Of a stretch of 30,619 bases of DNA, positions 30,331-30,619 are shown one piece after another; position 1 is the stretch's first letter, and every line of letters begins with the position of its first letter. The notes beneath the pieces were generated by a model, which searched no databases, was not told the origin of the DNA, and worked only from the letters and a program-made list of their open reading frames with translations. The translations under genes and the position numbers were made by a program. The stretch is from a virus: positions 1 to 30,619 of IMG/VR virus record IMGVR_UViG_3300046718_000807. One strand, written 5' to 3'.

Positions 30331-30607
30331 TGGATGAACTCCGTTCCCTTTGGTTTGTGGCTTGGTTTCAGACCGGCTCGAGGTAAAGGCGGTTTTCGAG
30401 CACGAGATTGCCGACATTGACGCGGGAGATCTCGCCGTCGTCCCAGTGGATACGAGCCAGGGTGAAGCCTGGCGCGATGGTATCGAGCCGGATGATGGCG
30501 CCCCTGGCGAAAGGCGCCCACCCGGTGAAGATTCCCGTGTTGCGCAAGAATTCACGTGCGAACATGACACGGTCGGTTTTCTTGAATGTCATTGGATGAA
30601 CTCCGTT
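30326..30607 (-). repeat. Duplicated translation leader (two identical 20-bp copies)
   Basis: GTCATTGGATGAACTCCGTT occurs at 30326-30345 and 30588-30607. On the - strand each reads AACGGAGTTCATCCAATGAC, holding the GGAG ribosome site and ATG of one gene. The two downstream proteins are unrelated, so the leader itself was copied or conserved. Confidence 0.8.
30368..30592 (-). CDS. Small beta-rich hypothetical protein (74 aa)
   Basis: Starts at the ATG at 30592 in the first copy of the shared leader. The protein (MTFKKTDRVMFAREFLRNTG, then ARIHWDDGEISRVNVGNLVL) looks like a small SH3-like beta barrel, with a KxxDRVMF opening strand and the WDDGEISRVNVGNL turn-strand pattern often seen in small phage proteins. 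No enzyme motif is visible. It is the first visible gene of the accessory operon; upstream sequence is cut by the window end. Confidence 0.6.
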   Translation of the reverse strand: MTFKKTDRVMFAREFLRNTGIFTGWAPFARGAIIRLDTIAPGFTLARIHWDDGEISRVNVGNLVLENRLYLEPV

Positions 30608-30619
30608 TCCTTAGTGTGG

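Overview
The window is about 30.6 kb of a temperate, podovirus-like (short-tailed) phage or prophage. The host is most likely an alphaproteobacterium, probably of the Rhizobiales. This rests on the high GC content, a GapR/DUF2312 nucleoid protein (typical of alphaproteobacteria), CTTGAC-type promoter elements and the protein style. The host is inferred, not shown. No phage RNA polymerase gene is visible.

Layout. (1) 1-15819, + strand: the virion and lysis module. It runs from the end of a probable scaffold gene through the major capsid protein, a second abundant head protein, small head or accessory proteins, a tail-connector pair, a GNAT-like protein, four internal virion/ejection proteins (two starting MCD), a GH19 endolysin, a repeat-rich Pro/Trp protein and a single-TM protein. 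Genes are packed with ATGA/TGATG/GTGA overlaps. (2) 15820-17692, + strand: the lysogeny cassette. It has a good sigma70-like promoter, an XRE regulator, a MerR/Xis-like protein and a tyrosine integrase, then about 190 bp of non-coding DNA rich in inverted repeats (attP candidate). (3) 26459-17693, - strand: one long replication operon. Its order is RuvC-like resolvase, 32-aa membrane peptide, small proteins, SNF2 helicase, AT-hook protein, DUF2800 Cas4/RecB-like nuclease, DUF2815 SSB, GapR, small Zn and coiled-coil proteins, a secreted protein, family A DNA polymerase and a small ORF. (4) 26646-28598, + strand: a primase-polymerase/helicase fusion, divergent from the operon and followed by an iteron-like cluster (origin candidate), a GC-rich palindrome and a winged-helix-like gene. 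(5) 30592-29278, - strand: small accessory genes, including two very short membrane peptides.

The most striking element is a single 32-nt sequence at 22256-22287 with the full anatomy of a type I-C CRISPR repeat: a 7-bp CACTCCC/GGGAGTG stem and the 3' handle TGGATTGAAAC. It stands alone, with no second repeat, spacer array or cas genes. It is transcribed in the sense of the replication operon, starts 9 nt after the stop codon of the Cas4-like nuclease gene, and ends 14 nt before the Shine-Dalgarno sequence of the SSB gene. This is what a solitary repeat unit / RNA-based anti-CRISPR looks like. It could also act as a Cas-dependent processing site in the phage's own mRNA.

How the parts may work together: the divergent 26460-26645 region would launch both replication transcripts. 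Prim-Pol/helicase, PolA, SSB, SNF2, RuvC, the DUF2800 nuclease and GapR would make a largely self-contained replisome acting at the iteron cluster. The late + strand operon would build a short-tailed particle whose internal proteins help DNA ejection, and then lyse the cell.
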